DNA from: a virus
Length of the DNA: 33,159 bases
Direction: 5' to 3' (one strand)
Virus record (IMG/VR): IMGVR_UViG_3300034073_000866
Coordinates: 1 to 33,159 of that record
Under the pieces are notes generated by a model. That model ran no database searches and had not been told where the DNA came from. It saw only the letters and a program-made list of their open reading frames with translations. Positions 7,553 through 14,326 of this stretch are shown here, one piece after another; position 1 is the first letter of the stretch, and each line of letters opens with the position of its first letter. Made by a program: the position numbers and the translations under genes.

Positions 7553-8620
7553 TTATTTACAATATTTAACATAGAAAGTATATGGTACAACTTTAAGCTT
7601 TGCAAGGATCCAGATTAGATGCTTGTATTTTTTAAAGTCATATTTATCAAAGAATCCTCGATCTCTTTTGTGTAGATTAACCAATCTGAGCATTCTCTCA
7701 GCGGATGCTCCAAGTTTTGTGAAATCAAACTCTGATTTATTGCTAAGCTGTTGCTTTGCCTCTTCCTTTGATATCTTTCCAGATCTGACTTGAGCAGCGA
7801 GATAAACAATGCGTTTATCAATGCCGAACTTCTCTGGCAGAAGGAATGAGCCAACGAACTCAGTGTAAACATTCTCACAATGTTTGCCACCATAATCTTG
7901 CCAGTTGATTAGTCTCTTCATCTCAGCCTCCATTGATTCTCTATCAAATCCATAATGAAATGGTCTCACATTCTTGATACCTATCAAGGCATAGAATAAT
8001 TGGTCCTTGAAAGTGAATACAGGATAGTTATGGAGCTTGAGTCCAGTGTATTTGTTATAAACTGATTCAATGTATTTGGCATCCATATAAGTCCAACCTT
8101 TTGGAGTTGATCCTTCTGTTCTAAAATCATGACCATTGAGGATGTACTTGATATTGTACTTGAATGCAGTATCATACATCAGCTTTGTCATTGCAATATC
8201 ATTTGGAATATCAGCATCTGGAATACCAGCCCAAAGGAAAGCATCATTGAGTCTGTCGTATTCAGCTTTGTTGACATTGTATGTGATACAATCAACTCCG
8301 AGCTTTTCAACCAGAGCTCTCATGTTGTGCATTGCCTCTGGAGCATTCCAATTGTTGTCAAAGTGAATCACCAATGGTTTTAGATCCCAGTATCTCACTG
8401 CAGTGAATAACAGTGTTGAGGAGTCAATACCTCCAGAGATTCCCATGATACAATCATATCTCTTATCTTGACCTTTGGATCTAATCTCTTTAATCAGATG
8501 CTTGAGTTCATGAGGATTGGCTTGCAGCTCCAGTTCATCATGGAGATCACAATACTCACATTGCTCTTGACCAATTGAGGCAATGGACTCATCAAATAAA
8601 CAGCGTGGACATTCTTTCAT
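7553..8620 (-). CDS. N-acetyl-sugar amidotransferase-like PP-loop enzyme
   Basis: A 355-residue ATP-pyrophosphatase-fold protein. The N-terminus carries four cysteines in two CxxC pairs (CPRC at 4-7, CEYC at 21-24), a probable zinc ribbon. The PP-loop SGGIDS at 62-67 follows, inside a Rossmann-like domain with HFDNNWNAPEA and LNGHDFRTEG. This architecture and length match the WbpG/PseA-type family, which adenylates a UDP-N-acetyl sugar and aminates it to an acetamidino group with ammonia from HisH/HisF-like partners. Those partners are absent from this window, so ammonia would have to come from the host or the substrate differs. I chose the ATG at 8620 because the first in-frame start (8629) is a TTG. 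It follows two glycosyltransferase genes, which supports surface- or virion-glycan modification. Confidence 0.8.
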   Translation of the reverse strand: MKECPRCLFDESIASIGQEQCEYCDLHDELELQANPHELKHLIKEIRSKGQDKRYDCIMGISGGIDSSTLLFTAVRYWDLKPLVIHFDNNWNAPEAMHNMRALVEKLGVDCITYNVNKAEYDRLNDAFLWAGIPDADIPNDIAMTKLMYDTAFKYNIKYILNGHDFRTEGSTPKGWTYMDAKYIESVYNKYTGLKLHNYPVFTFKDQLFYALIGIKNVRPFHYGFDRESMEAEMKRLINWQDYGGKHCENVYTEFVGSFLLPEKFGIDKRIVYLAAQVRSGKISKEEAKQQLSNKSEFDFTKLGASAERMLRLVNLHKRDRGFFDKYDFKKYKHLIWILAKLKVVPYTFYVKYCK

Positions 8621-9332
8621 AATTAACAAATGTATGATAAATTTTTGATATAAAAGTATTATCTAAGTGACGGCATTGATATTCTTTCATTATGTTTTGA
8701 CAGATATCATTGACTGATTGCCAAGGAATTGATGCTGGCAGATCACCGTTGTAAATGGATCGCCTTCCCATGAGTCCCATCTCAATGTTTGTGTTTGGAC
8801 ATCCATCATGAGGAGTTAATCTAAGATTGATGAAACATTGAGAGTAAACATCAACCAGCTGATCTCTTGAGAATGTATCATGACCAGCTCTTATAATTGG
8901 AATGTCAATACGTTCTTTGATTTCATTGATTAGATCTTGACCATAGTATTCTGGAGAATTCCCTGAATACCAGAATATTTTGTTGCCATTCGGCACTTGT
9001 TGCCATCTATCTGGAATGACAGCATTGAATGGATAGTATATTGCATCCACTCCTTTTGACTCTAATGTGTCAAGCACTTGATGACTCACTGCTATGTTAA
9101 CAAATTTATTCACCATCTCAATCCAATCTTCTGCAAGGTCTTTTGCATCTGATCCAAACCAAACAATTGTGCCATCTCCAATGTGACCAGATAGAAGAGC
9201 AAAATCTTCCTCTCTATACATTCCCATGAATATTGTTGGCATTATTGGAGAGATATATTCTGTGAGTTGATACTTCTCAATGAGACCTTGATCGAGACCA
9301 GCCAAAGATTCTGATATGTGGGATTGATTCAT
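8592..9332 (-). CDS. Glycosyltransferase, GT-B type (GT4-like)
   Basis: A 246-residue protein that looks like a short GT-B glycosyltransferase. The middle has strand/loop pairs typical of a Rossmann-like donor domain (GNKIFWYSGNSPEYYGQDL; then RIDIPIIRAGHD). The C-terminal part contains LTPHDGCPNTNIEMGLMG, which corresponds to the donor-nucleotide motif (acidic residue, small residues, then E followed by a helix) of GT4-like enzymes. The acceptor-side N-terminal domain is shorter than in bacterial enzymes (normally about 350-400 residues in all), so this may be a minimal phage version. It overlaps the upstream small gene by 4 bp and the amidotransferase by 29 bp. Donor and acceptor cannot be read from the sequence. 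Confidence 0.65.
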   Translation of the reverse strand: MNQSHISESLAGLDQGLIEKYQLTEYISPIMPTIFMGMYREEDFALLSGHIGDGTIVWFGSDAKDLAEDWIEMVNKFVNIAVSHQVLDTLESKGVDAIYYPFNAVIPDRWQQVPNGNKIFWYSGNSPEYYGQDLINEIKERIDIPIIRAGHDTFSRDQLVDVYSQCFINLRLTPHDGCPNTNIEMGLMGRRSIYNGDLPASIPWQSVNDICQNIMKEYQCRHLDNTFISKIYHTFVNYERMSTLFI

Positions 9333-9565
9333 AGTTTCTCAATCTCTTGTCTGACATCCAATAGCCATTGATGTGCTAAGCTACCTTCATTGATATATAA
9401 ACCATTTCTAATATCAAGCATCTCATCAACACATATCAATGCACATCTTTTAGCTATTTCAAGATTCATGTAAAAAACATATACTCCACTTGCATCATCC
9501 TCTGATGGTTTATATTCAATATACATTTTACTGACAAGATCTTTTGCTTTCTCTTCTGCACTCAT
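9329..9565 (-). CDS. Small conserved phage protein (78 aa), unknown function
   Basis: A 78-residue helical protein. The pattern KAKDLVSKMY at the start, CALICVDEML in the middle and VRQEIEKL at the end is one I recognise from many unnamed small proteins of Bacteroidota phages and prophages, usually among accessory genes. No catalytic motif, membrane segment or zinc site is visible. It is placed between two glycosyltransferase genes with 4-bp overlaps at both ends, so it is certainly translated in the same operon, but this says little about its role. Confidence 0.75.
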   Translation of the reverse strand: MSAEEKAKDLVSKMYIEYKPSEDDASGVYVFYMNLEIAKRCALICVDEMLDIRNGLYINEGSLAHQWLLDVRQEIEKL

Positions 9566-10260
9566 AATAAAGTTTTTAATTCGTTAAATCCATTCTCAAG
9601 TAATGCCACATCACATCTCTCTGACTTGAGAGCTCCAGTCCAATGATCTGTGAATTTGTGCTTGTTAATCCATTTGTTTGTTGAGATTGACAACAGCTTG
9701 ATCTGTTTATCATCCGGAAGGATTCCAATCTCTTGTTTTGCTCTGATTGTTTTGAGCCACATGGACCAGTCAAGACCAGCATTGAGTCTTGGATCAAATG
9801 GTCTCCATGCTATGCTATCAAGGAAATCAGCTCTGAGCACTCTACCAATTCCAATTGGCTCATGATGTCTCTGTCCTGGACCATATCCTTTCCAATGCAC
9901 AAGTCTTATCGTATTGCTGACATCAGCGAAATGACAGCCTAACATTCCAAGCATTCCAAAGTCTTGAATGTGTAACTTGATTGAATCAATATAGTCATCA
10001 CTGCACCAGTCAGATGATCCCATGAACATCACTGCATCAGCCTTATAATTCTTTGAGGCAGCGAAGCCAGCATTCCATTTATTGCCAAGCGGATCATTAT
10101 CAATGTGAATGAATTCAACATTCAATTGTTTTGCAATATCCTCTGCCTCTTTCTCATGGCCCATCATAATTGGAATGACTCCTTGAGACTTAAGCCTTGA
10201 GACTGTTAATCTCACAAGAGGAAATCTGCCCATAACTGGTATTGGTGCTGTGATTATCAT
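9562..10260 (-). CDS. Glycosyltransferase, GT-A type (GT2-like)
   Basis: A 232-residue GT-A-like protein. The N-terminus (MIITAPIPVMGRFPLVRLTV) is the first strand and helix of a nucleotide-sugar-binding fold. GNKWNAGFAASK at about 59-70 is the family's base-contacting helix, and VMFMGSSDWCSDDYID near 77-92 contains acidic residues in the position of the DxD metal-binding motif (here SSDWCSDD). The later segment FDPRLNAGLDWSMWLK resembles the ED-motif region with the catalytic acid. Probable role: transfer of a sugar from a nucleotide donor onto a phage or host surface molecule. ATGA overlaps join it to the genes on either side. The exact GT family cannot be settled by eye. Confidence 0.7.
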   Translation of the reverse strand: MIITAPIPVMGRFPLVRLTVSRLKSQGVIPIMMGHEKEAEDIAKQLNVEFIHIDNDPLGNKWNAGFAASKNYKADAVMFMGSSDWCSDDYIDSIKLHIQDFGMLGMLGCHFADVSNTIRLVHWKGYGPGQRHHEPIGIGRVLRADFLDSIAWRPFDPRLNAGLDWSMWLKTIRAKQEIGILPDDKQIKLLSISTNKWINKHKFTDHWTGALKSERCDVALLENGFNELKTLL

Positions 10261-10493
10261 TGCTTTGTACCTATGAAATGAATGCGAGGCATGATATGCT
10301 CTCCTTGACTAATTGATTGGACGAGTTTACCCATAGCATTGCGAACACAAGTTGAGCAACCAATGTTCAGTTTGCCATAACCAGATTCTTTAAACCATGT
10401 CAATAGTTCTTTCTTTGTTTCTGATGTCAAAGCAAAGGATCTTGTCTTTGAGAATCTCTCAGCTTGTTGTTGCAGCTCTTCACTTACTTTCAT
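10257..10493 (-). CDS. Small CxxC-containing protein (78 aa), unknown function
   Basis: A 78-residue protein. After a helical N-terminus (EELQQQAERFSKTRSFAL) comes LLTWFKESGYGKLNIGCSTC, a CxxC pair within a basic region, then VRNAMGKLVQSI and a short C-terminal strand (RIHFIGTK). The single CxxC could bind a metal in a dimer or be redox active. Similar small proteins with a CSTCVRNAM-type segment occur, as I recall them, in Bacteroidota phages without assigned function. It overlaps the membrane-protein gene by 14 bp and the glycosyltransferase by 4 bp. Confidence 0.7.
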   Translation of the reverse strand: MKVSEELQQQAERFSKTRSFALTSETKKELLTWFKESGYGKLNIGCSTCVRNAMGKLVQSISQGEHIMPRIHFIGTKQ

Positions 10494-10692
10494 AAATCAA
10501 AATTAAATCGGATAGTAAATAAGTTATGAATGCCATTCCAATAAGATTATAATCAACAACACAGCAACCAGCAAAAGCTATCCAAAAAGATAGACAGCTC
10601 TGGCAGTTAAATGGTTTGTAATCCGGGAGATTGAAACTCATAAGAGCTCTGGCAATCCCTATTGGAATTGTGATAAGTAATATGTAAATCAT
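10480..10692 (-). CDS. Small membrane protein, DUF1360-like
   Basis: A 70-residue hydrophobic protein with a first membrane segment at residues 1-18 and a second hydrophobic stretch at about 34-66 that could cross once or twice. Between them is NCQSCLSFWIAF, the CxxC-xSFW pattern of the DUF1360 group of small phage and prophage membrane proteins, whose function is unknown. It overlaps the 3' end of the sigma-like gene by 86 bp, long for this genome, and the CxxC gene by 14 bp. It probably acts in the host inner membrane. Confidence 0.7.
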   Translation of the reverse strand: MIYILLITIPIGIARALMSFNLPDYKPFNCQSCLSFWIAFAGCCVVDYNLIGMAFITYLLSDLILIYESK

Positions 10693-11125
10693 TTTTAAAT
10701 TGTTTAATTGCTAAGTGGATTGTATCCAGGGATATTCCAGTCTCATTTCTGATCTCTCTATATGTCATCCCCATCAAATGCATCCTTGTGATTTCTTTTG
10801 TAAATAGCTCTTGATCATCTGTTGGACTTTGGTCCATATACGAATCAAGTAATTTCTGCATCTCTGTCTCATGGTATTCTTGATCTGTCTCTTTATCGTA
10901 GAGTTCTGGTAATGGATCATTGAGCCGATATTGCTTATTGAATGTTGAGTCTCTCCAGTTATATTGGTTGTATGAATACCTGGCAAATACTCTTGGCAGA
11001 TCATTGGCTGTGATGTCGAGTTCATACACCAACAGATAGACATGACTGACCAGGTCTCTGTATATTGGATTGCCTCCAGTGACTTTCTCTGCAATGATAT
11101 ATGCCTCATGTTTCCAAAATTCCAC
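10607..11125 (-). CDS. Sigma-70-region-4-like regulatory protein
   Basis: A 172-residue protein with a GTG start; no in-frame ATG occurs near the N-terminus. The N-terminal half (helices about 1-60, with IYRDLVSHVYLLVYE) resembles the region 2-like part of small phage sigma factors. The C-terminal part has MTYREIRNETGISLDTIHLA at about 119-138, a clear helix-turn-helix of the sigma region 4 or LuxR type, followed by a basic helix (IKQFKNDL). The likely role is recruiting host RNA polymerase to later phage promoters. Beyond about residue 147 the sequence looks like read-through, because the membrane-protein gene is encoded in another frame there. It is the best candidate for a switch to late transcription. 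Confidence 0.6.
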   Translation of the reverse strand: MEFWKHEAYIIAEKVTGGNPIYRDLVSHVYLLVYELDITANDLPRVFARYSYNQYNWRDSTFNKQYRLNDPLPELYDKETDQEYHETEMQKLLDSYMDQSPTDDQELFTKEITRMHLMGMTYREIRNETGISLDTIHLAIKQFKNDLHITYHNSNRDCQSSYEFQSPGLQTI

Positions 11126-11133
11126 ATGCTAAG

Positions 11134-11352
11134 TTATTGATTTTTATAATACCACTTAAACCATTTGATGTAAAAATCCTCTGAGACCTTCTTATCATTC
11201 ATGAATCTCCACAACTGAGTTGTGTTGACTCCGATATCCTCTGCAATGTGAATCTGTTTGTATCTATTCGATATCCTGGATGTTGTTTCGTTAATCATCC
11301 ATTTCTTGATGTTGATATCAGTATCTTTGAAATATATGTTAATACTTACCAT
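11134..11352 (-). CDS. Small helix-turn-helix DNA-binding protein (72 aa)
   Basis: A 72-residue basic protein. Residues about 32-52 (QIHIAEDIGVNTTQLWRFMN) fit a Cro/C1-like helix-turn-helix: helix, turn after GVN, then a recognition helix. The short length suggests it binds DNA as a dimer or works with a partner. The C-terminal FYIKWFKWYYKNQ is aromatic and basic. It lies between a small membrane protein and the sigma-like gene, overlapping the former by 14 bp. A transcriptional regulator is likely; its target cannot be read from the sequence. Confidence 0.65.
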   Translation of the reverse strand: MVSINIYFKDTDINIKKWMINETTSRISNRYKQIHIAEDIGVNTTQLWRFMNDKKVSEDFYIKWFKWYYKNQ

Positions 11353-11506
11353 TGCTTGATCTTATTGCAATCAGCCATAATGCTGATATGATTATGAATA
11401 TAACTAATCCAATTGTGCCAAAGAAATAATAAATGGCATAGTAAAATAACCCTATCCCTCCAAAAAAGAGGGACAGAGTAAATAACCAAACTAATATTTT
11501 TAACAT
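11339..11506 (-). CDS. Two-span membrane microprotein (55 aa)
   Basis: A 55-codon gene with ATG at 11506 and TAA at 11341-11339, overlapping the HTH gene start by 14 bp. Residues 3-30 (ILVWLFTLSLFFGGIGLFYY and on) and 31-48 (IGLVIFIIISALWLIAI) form two strongly hydrophobic segments, followed by a basic tail (RSSNGKY). Its high hydrophobicity and position in the early operon suggest a small inner-membrane protein of unknown role. A longer frame in the same stretch (11346-11540) is its shadow. Confidence 0.6.
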   Translation of the reverse strand: MLKILVWLFTLSLFFGGIGLFYYAIYYFFGTIGLVIFIIISALWLIAIRSSNGKY

Positions 11507-11508
11507 GA

Positions 11509-11781
11509 TTAAAAGATTGTTGATTCAACTTTGAAAGCATTCAGCTTGTTGTAATACTTTCCTTGATATTCATTTCCTCTGATGTCAAATGATACCTCAA
11601 CCTCTTCACCAATGTTGATGCCATTGAGCTGATCCATGTTTTTATTTGAGATTTGAAAGTTGATTGTCTGAGAATACTTCTCATCTTGAGTCTGAATGAC
11701 AAACTCTTTCATTGTGAACTTCTCTGATTTCACTTGCTCTGGTCCTATAAGGATGACCTTTCCTTTTGCTTTGTACTCCAT
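11509..11781 (-). CDS. DUF3127-type OB-fold protein (single-strand-binding-like)
   Basis: A 90-residue protein starting MEYKAKGKVILIGPEQ and containing KEFVIQTQDEKYSQTINFQI, then GEEVEVSFDIRGNEYQGKYY, and ending KLNAFKVES. This order of strands is the DUF3127 pattern seen in Bacteroidota phages and chromosomes, which fits a compact OB fold. Such proteins are thought to bind single-stranded DNA. Near the exonuclease, ERF and primase genes it probably protects or hands over single-stranded DNA during replication and recombination. Length is normal for the family. Confidence 0.75.
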   Translation of the reverse strand: MEYKAKGKVILIGPEQVKSEKFTMKEFVIQTQDEKYSQTINFQISNKNMDQLNGINIGEEVEVSFDIRGNEYQGKYYNKLNAFKVESTIF

Positions 11782-11793
11782 TTTATTTATTGT

Positions 11794-12333
11794 TTAATTT
11801 ATTACTGTTTGATTTATTCCCCATTCTCTAAAAAATCTTTCAACCGCTTGTATTTTTCTTGACATAAGTTTTTCTAAATCAGAATAATTTTTCTCTAATT
11901 TTTTAACTCTAATATTTAAATCATATAACTGACTTTGATTAACATTTTGAATTGTATTCTCAGCACTTATTCCAAGTATATTATTTATTGGATGAGGCTC
12001 TTTAAATTCAATTTTTTGTTGAATCATCTCATGATCTTTTTTTCTGATTTCATCACATAGTTTATCAACAAATTTTCTTTTACTTCTCGCTTTTTGAAAA
12101 TCAAAAGTTATATATTTTTGATAGATTTTTTTTGATATTTCATTTATATGAGGATCTGAATTTCCATTGAATATTTTATCTTTTACTTTTATGATATAAG
12201 ATAATTTTGAATAATTAGGCAACTCCATTGCTTGAGCAATATCTCTACCATCTTTTACAACAATTCCATTTTCATTTGTAATGGCACGTAAAAGCATTCT
12301 AATATGTTGCCATTTTACTTCTGATTTTTTCAT
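11794..12333 (-). CDS. Unknown basic coiled-coil protein (179 aa), AT-rich
   Basis: A 179-residue Lys-rich protein. An N-terminal helical part (about 1-35, KWQHIRMLLRAIT) is followed by a middle with many Lys/Asp residues and Phe-Asp motifs (KKIYQKYITFDFQKARSK). A C-terminal heptad-like segment (about 136-165, LYDLNIRVKKLEKNYSDLEK) is likely a coiled coil. Codons here are richer in A/T at third positions than those of the neighbouring exonuclease and DUF3127 genes, as if the gene came from another source. It begins 3 bp after the exonuclease stop. I cannot assign a function. Confidence 0.65.
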   Translation of the reverse strand: MKKSEVKWQHIRMLLRAITNENGIVVKDGRDIAQAMELPNYSKLSYIIKVKDKIFNGNSDPHINEISKKIYQKYITFDFQKARSKRKFVDKLCDEIRKKDHEMIQQKIEFKEPHPINNILGISAENTIQNVNQSQLYDLNIRVKKLEKNYSDLEKLMSRKIQAVERFFREWGINQTVIN

Positions 12334-12335
12334 AT

Positions 12336-12956
12336 CTATTTATTATTTAACTGATTAATATACTGACTGTAATATTCATTGCAAGCTGTGAGCTTCTCTC
12401 TCATTTGATCAATGTACTCATCAAGCATTGCATATCTTAAGACTGTGATTCTCTTTGATGGCTCAATATGAGATACTTTGTGAATGGATTTATTGTCCCA
12501 ATCTCCAAGCAACACATCATCTGTGTCAATCATGCAATAGATCAACTCAGCTTGCCACTTTCCAAGGAGCCAACAATATGCAAATAGTTGCCACATGTAA
12601 TCTTTATTCACTCCTTCATCTGGAGTTGCCGGCCAAGTCTCAAGTGACCATGATGTCTTGATATCAATGATCATGTCATCTTCAATAATATCTGGCTCTC
12701 CAGTTAAGAATTCATTCTCAAATCTTTCTGCATTCTTGACATACAATGTGCCTCTCACATCATTAACAAGAGCAATTGATTCCTCTTCCCAGTCCTTGCC
12801 TTTCATCATTGGCTTTGTGACTATGGTTGATGAGTATCCAAAGAATTGCTCCTTTGCTATCTTCCGAATCTCAGACTTTGCCGTCTCAGACAATACCTCT
12901 GACTTTAACTTTGGAGCCGTCATGAGCTTTCCTAATGTTGATGGGTGCCATTTCAT
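12336..12956 (-). CDS. PD-(D/E)XK exonuclease, YqaJ/lambda-exo-like
   Basis: A 206-residue nuclease. The core motif is visible: an acidic residue in LTGEPDIIEDDMIIDIKTSWS (Asp near 92, then D-x-K at about 101-103) plus downstream Gln/Tyr helix residues (WQLFAYCWLLGKW). This is the restriction-endonuclease-like fold of phage recombination exonucleases. It overlaps the ERF annealing gene by 4 bp, the classic exonuclease/annealing pair that resects a double-strand end and pairs the single strand. Length is typical of compact phage versions. Paralogous nucleases such as Cas4-like enzymes are the main alternative; their cysteine cluster is absent. Confidence 0.75.
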   Translation of the reverse strand: MKWHPSTLGKLMTAPKLKSEVLSETAKSEIRKIAKEQFFGYSSTIVTKPMMKGKDWEEESIALVNDVRGTLYVKNAERFENEFLTGEPDIIEDDMIIDIKTSWSLETWPATPDEGVNKDYMWQLFAYCWLLGKWQAELIYCMIDTDDVLLGDWDNKSIHKVSHIEPSKRITVLRYAMLDEYIDQMREKLTACNEYYSQYINQLNNK

Positions 12957-13468
12957 AACTGCTCCTCCTGCTCTTTTGTTAGTGAATAATTCTCTTTGAA
13001 CTTCTCAATGGTATACTTTCCAGCTTTGATTTTGTCAAGAGCTATCTTAAACTGCTCATCAGTTACCGATGGCTTTGGTGCCTTGACTGTTGCTGTCACT
13101 GAGTTACCATCATCATCCACCGCTTGCAATGATAAGAGAGCTTGCAATGTTGCTCTTCGATAGTAGGTTGTGGCTGAGATGATCTTTTGGGGATCCTGGA
13201 TATCTGGTAATGTCAACCAACTTTCAACTGATTGACCAGAATCAATGTCAATTATCTGAGTTATTAACACATTATCCTTGATTGGCTGGAGCAATAGCAA
13301 TCCATTCTCATGGAGTATTGGCTCAACTGTCTCAAGCAATGCATTGATATCAGCATATGACTTTTTGAAATGTGGATTCGTAGCGTTCTTAACTACCTTT
13401 CCAATGTGCATCTTTGCTCTGTGGAGCTTCATGTATATACCTACATGACTTAATTCATCGTTTTGCAT
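12953..13468 (-). CDS. ERF-family single-strand annealing protein
   Basis: A 171-residue protein. The ERF signature is spread over residues 35-120: KKSYADINALLETVEPILHE, then WLTLP, and YYRRATLQALLSLQAVDDDG. It promotes annealing of complementary strands during phage recombination and acts with the exonuclease encoded right after it (4-bp overlap). The C-terminal 45 residues are a Lys/Glu-rich helical tail that may bind the partner or an SSB-like protein. A possible promoter box lies at 13490-13497, but it is weak. Confidence 0.85.
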   Translation of the reverse strand: MQNDELSHVGIYMKLHRAKMHIGKVVKNATNPHFKKSYADINALLETVEPILHENGLLLLQPIKDNVLITQIIDIDSGQSVESWLTLPDIQDPQKIISATTYYRRATLQALLSLQAVDDDGNSVTATVKAPKPSVTDEQFKIALDKIKAGKYTIEKFKENYSLTKEQEEQL

Positions 13469-13486
13469 ATCTATTAATTTATATTT

Positions 13487-13954
13487 TTACAAATGTAATG
13501 TAAATTTTTCATACCACAATACAAAATCATCAAAAGTTTTTGCAATGATATAAGTACCTCCAGCTTTCTCAATAGCTTCTTGATAAGCTTTCTGATGATC
13601 TGATTGCCTATCCTTTCCATACTTCACCTCAATCTTGACTGATCTGCCTCTTATGGTTGCTGAGATGTCAGCTGTTCCTTTTGTCCCTTGTCCTGGGGTC
13701 CATTTGCCTGGTAGCTGTTTGAAAGAGTCCATCATTGGAATCTTTTTTCCAGCTCTGTATTGACCTTGATTTGATATCCTTTCAGCTTGACCGCCAAGAG
13801 CATTGATCCAGAAGATAATGCACTTAGTCAATCCATTGGCTGAGGTATCCTTCCAATCAGTCAGAGGAATGAGTTCTGGTCTCATTGATGGATATTTTGA
13901 TCTTAACTGCTCCATCTCAAGAGATTTGAGTTTGTCCTTGTTAGCTTTGTTCAT
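13487..13954 (-). CDS. VRR-NUC-type nuclease (PD-(D/E)XK)
   Basis: A 155-residue protein. The segment GTKGTADISATIRGRSVKIE followed by VKYGKDRQSDHQKAYQEA contains the D-x15-E-x-K catalytic core and the Q/H helix of VRR-NUC nucleases, which in phages act on branched or single-strand-end DNA. I used the ATG at 13954; the longer start at 13978 is a TTG inside the preceding gene's 25-bp junction repeat. It forms a replication/recombination set with the ERF protein and exonuclease. The N-terminal 55 residues carry a short basic helix of unknown use. Confidence 0.75.
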   Translation of the reverse strand: MNKANKDKLKSLEMEQLRSKYPSMRPELIPLTDWKDTSANGLTKCIIFWINALGGQAERISNQGQYRAGKKIPMMDSFKQLPGKWTPGQGTKGTADISATIRGRSVKIEVKYGKDRQSDHQKAYQEAIEKAGGTYIIAKTFDDFVLWYEKFTLHL

Positions 13955-13976
13955 TCTATTCTGATTTAAAGGTTTC
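13952..13976 (-). repeat. Junction repeat, copy 1 of 3 (25 bp)
   Basis: On the minus strand it begins GAAACCTTTAAATCAGAATA and runs into the next ATG. It encodes the shared C-terminal residues ETFKSE, the stop, and the following start codon. Identical to the copy at 14169-14193. Confidence 0.85.
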
Positions 13977-14171
13977 AAAATTTGTTAAATGCTTTTCAAG
14001 GTAAAACTCACAATTCCAATCTTTGTGCTTGTTATCGTTCCAACCTGCTCGGTAATCATTTTTTCGTTGATCTAATTCCATTTCTTTGGCTTGTTCAATT
14101 AGGCTTTCAGTATCGTTAATAAATTCGCCTTTCATTAATTTATCAACCAACCATTCTACTGCTGTTTTCAT
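13956..14171 (-). CDS. MKTAVEWL-family small protein, copy A (71 aa)
   Basis: A 71-residue charged helical protein. It shares its first eight residues (MKTAVEWL) and the core QAKEME with the neighbouring gene at 14306-14539, and ends in the same ETFKSE. Between these the sequences diverge. I recognise the family (N-terminal helix, QAKEME-type motif, C-terminal YxxETF-type end) from marine and freshwater Bacteroidota phages, where it is repeatedly found as neighbouring copies; its function is not known. The stop is part of the 25-bp junction repeat, and the next gene's ATG is at 13954. It is probably a soluble protein. Confidence 0.8.
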   Translation of the reverse strand: MKTAVEWLVDKLMKGEFINDTESLIEQAKEMELDQRKNDYRAGWNDNKHKDWNCEFYLEKHLTNFETFKSE

Positions 14172-14193
14172 TCTATTCTGATTTAAAGGTTTC
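14169..14193 (-). repeat. Junction repeat, copy 2 of 3 (25 bp)
   Basis: Second copy, spanning the end of the 43-aa membrane gene and the ATG of the 71-aa gene. Its 3' side continues into a second shared stretch (14149-14171) that encodes MKTAVEW. Confidence 0.85.
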
Positions 14194-14304
14194 TTTTTCT
14201 TTTTTTTTAAATAATTGGTAATACCAATAGTGAATTGCTATACAAAATCCTGAAAAACTAATTGCTCCATAAACAATACAAAATTCAATATCTTCACTTC
14301 TCAT
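14173..14304 (-). CDS. Single-span membrane microprotein (43 aa)
   Basis: A 43-codon gene with ATG at 14304 and TAG at 14175-14173, in a gap of 134 bp between two related genes. Residues 7-28 (EFCIVYGAISFSGFCIAI and on) form one membrane span; a basic end (KKKEKETFKSE) follows. The last six residues are identical to those of both neighbours because the junction repeat encodes them. Either it inherited a shared 3' end by recombination or the end has a common function. No family was recognised. Confidence 0.6.
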   Translation of the reverse strand: MRSEDIEFCIVYGAISFSGFCIAIHYWYYQLFKKKEKETFKSE

Positions 14305-14326
14305 TTTATTCTGATTTAAAGGTTTC
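14302..14326 (-). repeat. Junction repeat, copy 3 of 3 (25 bp)
   Basis: Third copy, differing from the others at one position (14306, T instead of C), which changes the stop context from TAG to TAA. It ends the 77-aa gene and includes the ATG of the 43-aa membrane gene. Confidence 0.85.

Noticed and set aside
11346-11540. 64-codon frame between DUF3127 and the HTH gene
   Set aside because: It is the shadow of the 55-codon two-span membrane gene, which has the better start and neighbour overlap.
13490-13497. TACATTTG box upstream of the ERF gene
   Set aside because: The nearest -33-like TTTG is 23-24 bp away, and the box lies inside the preceding gene; too weak to call.
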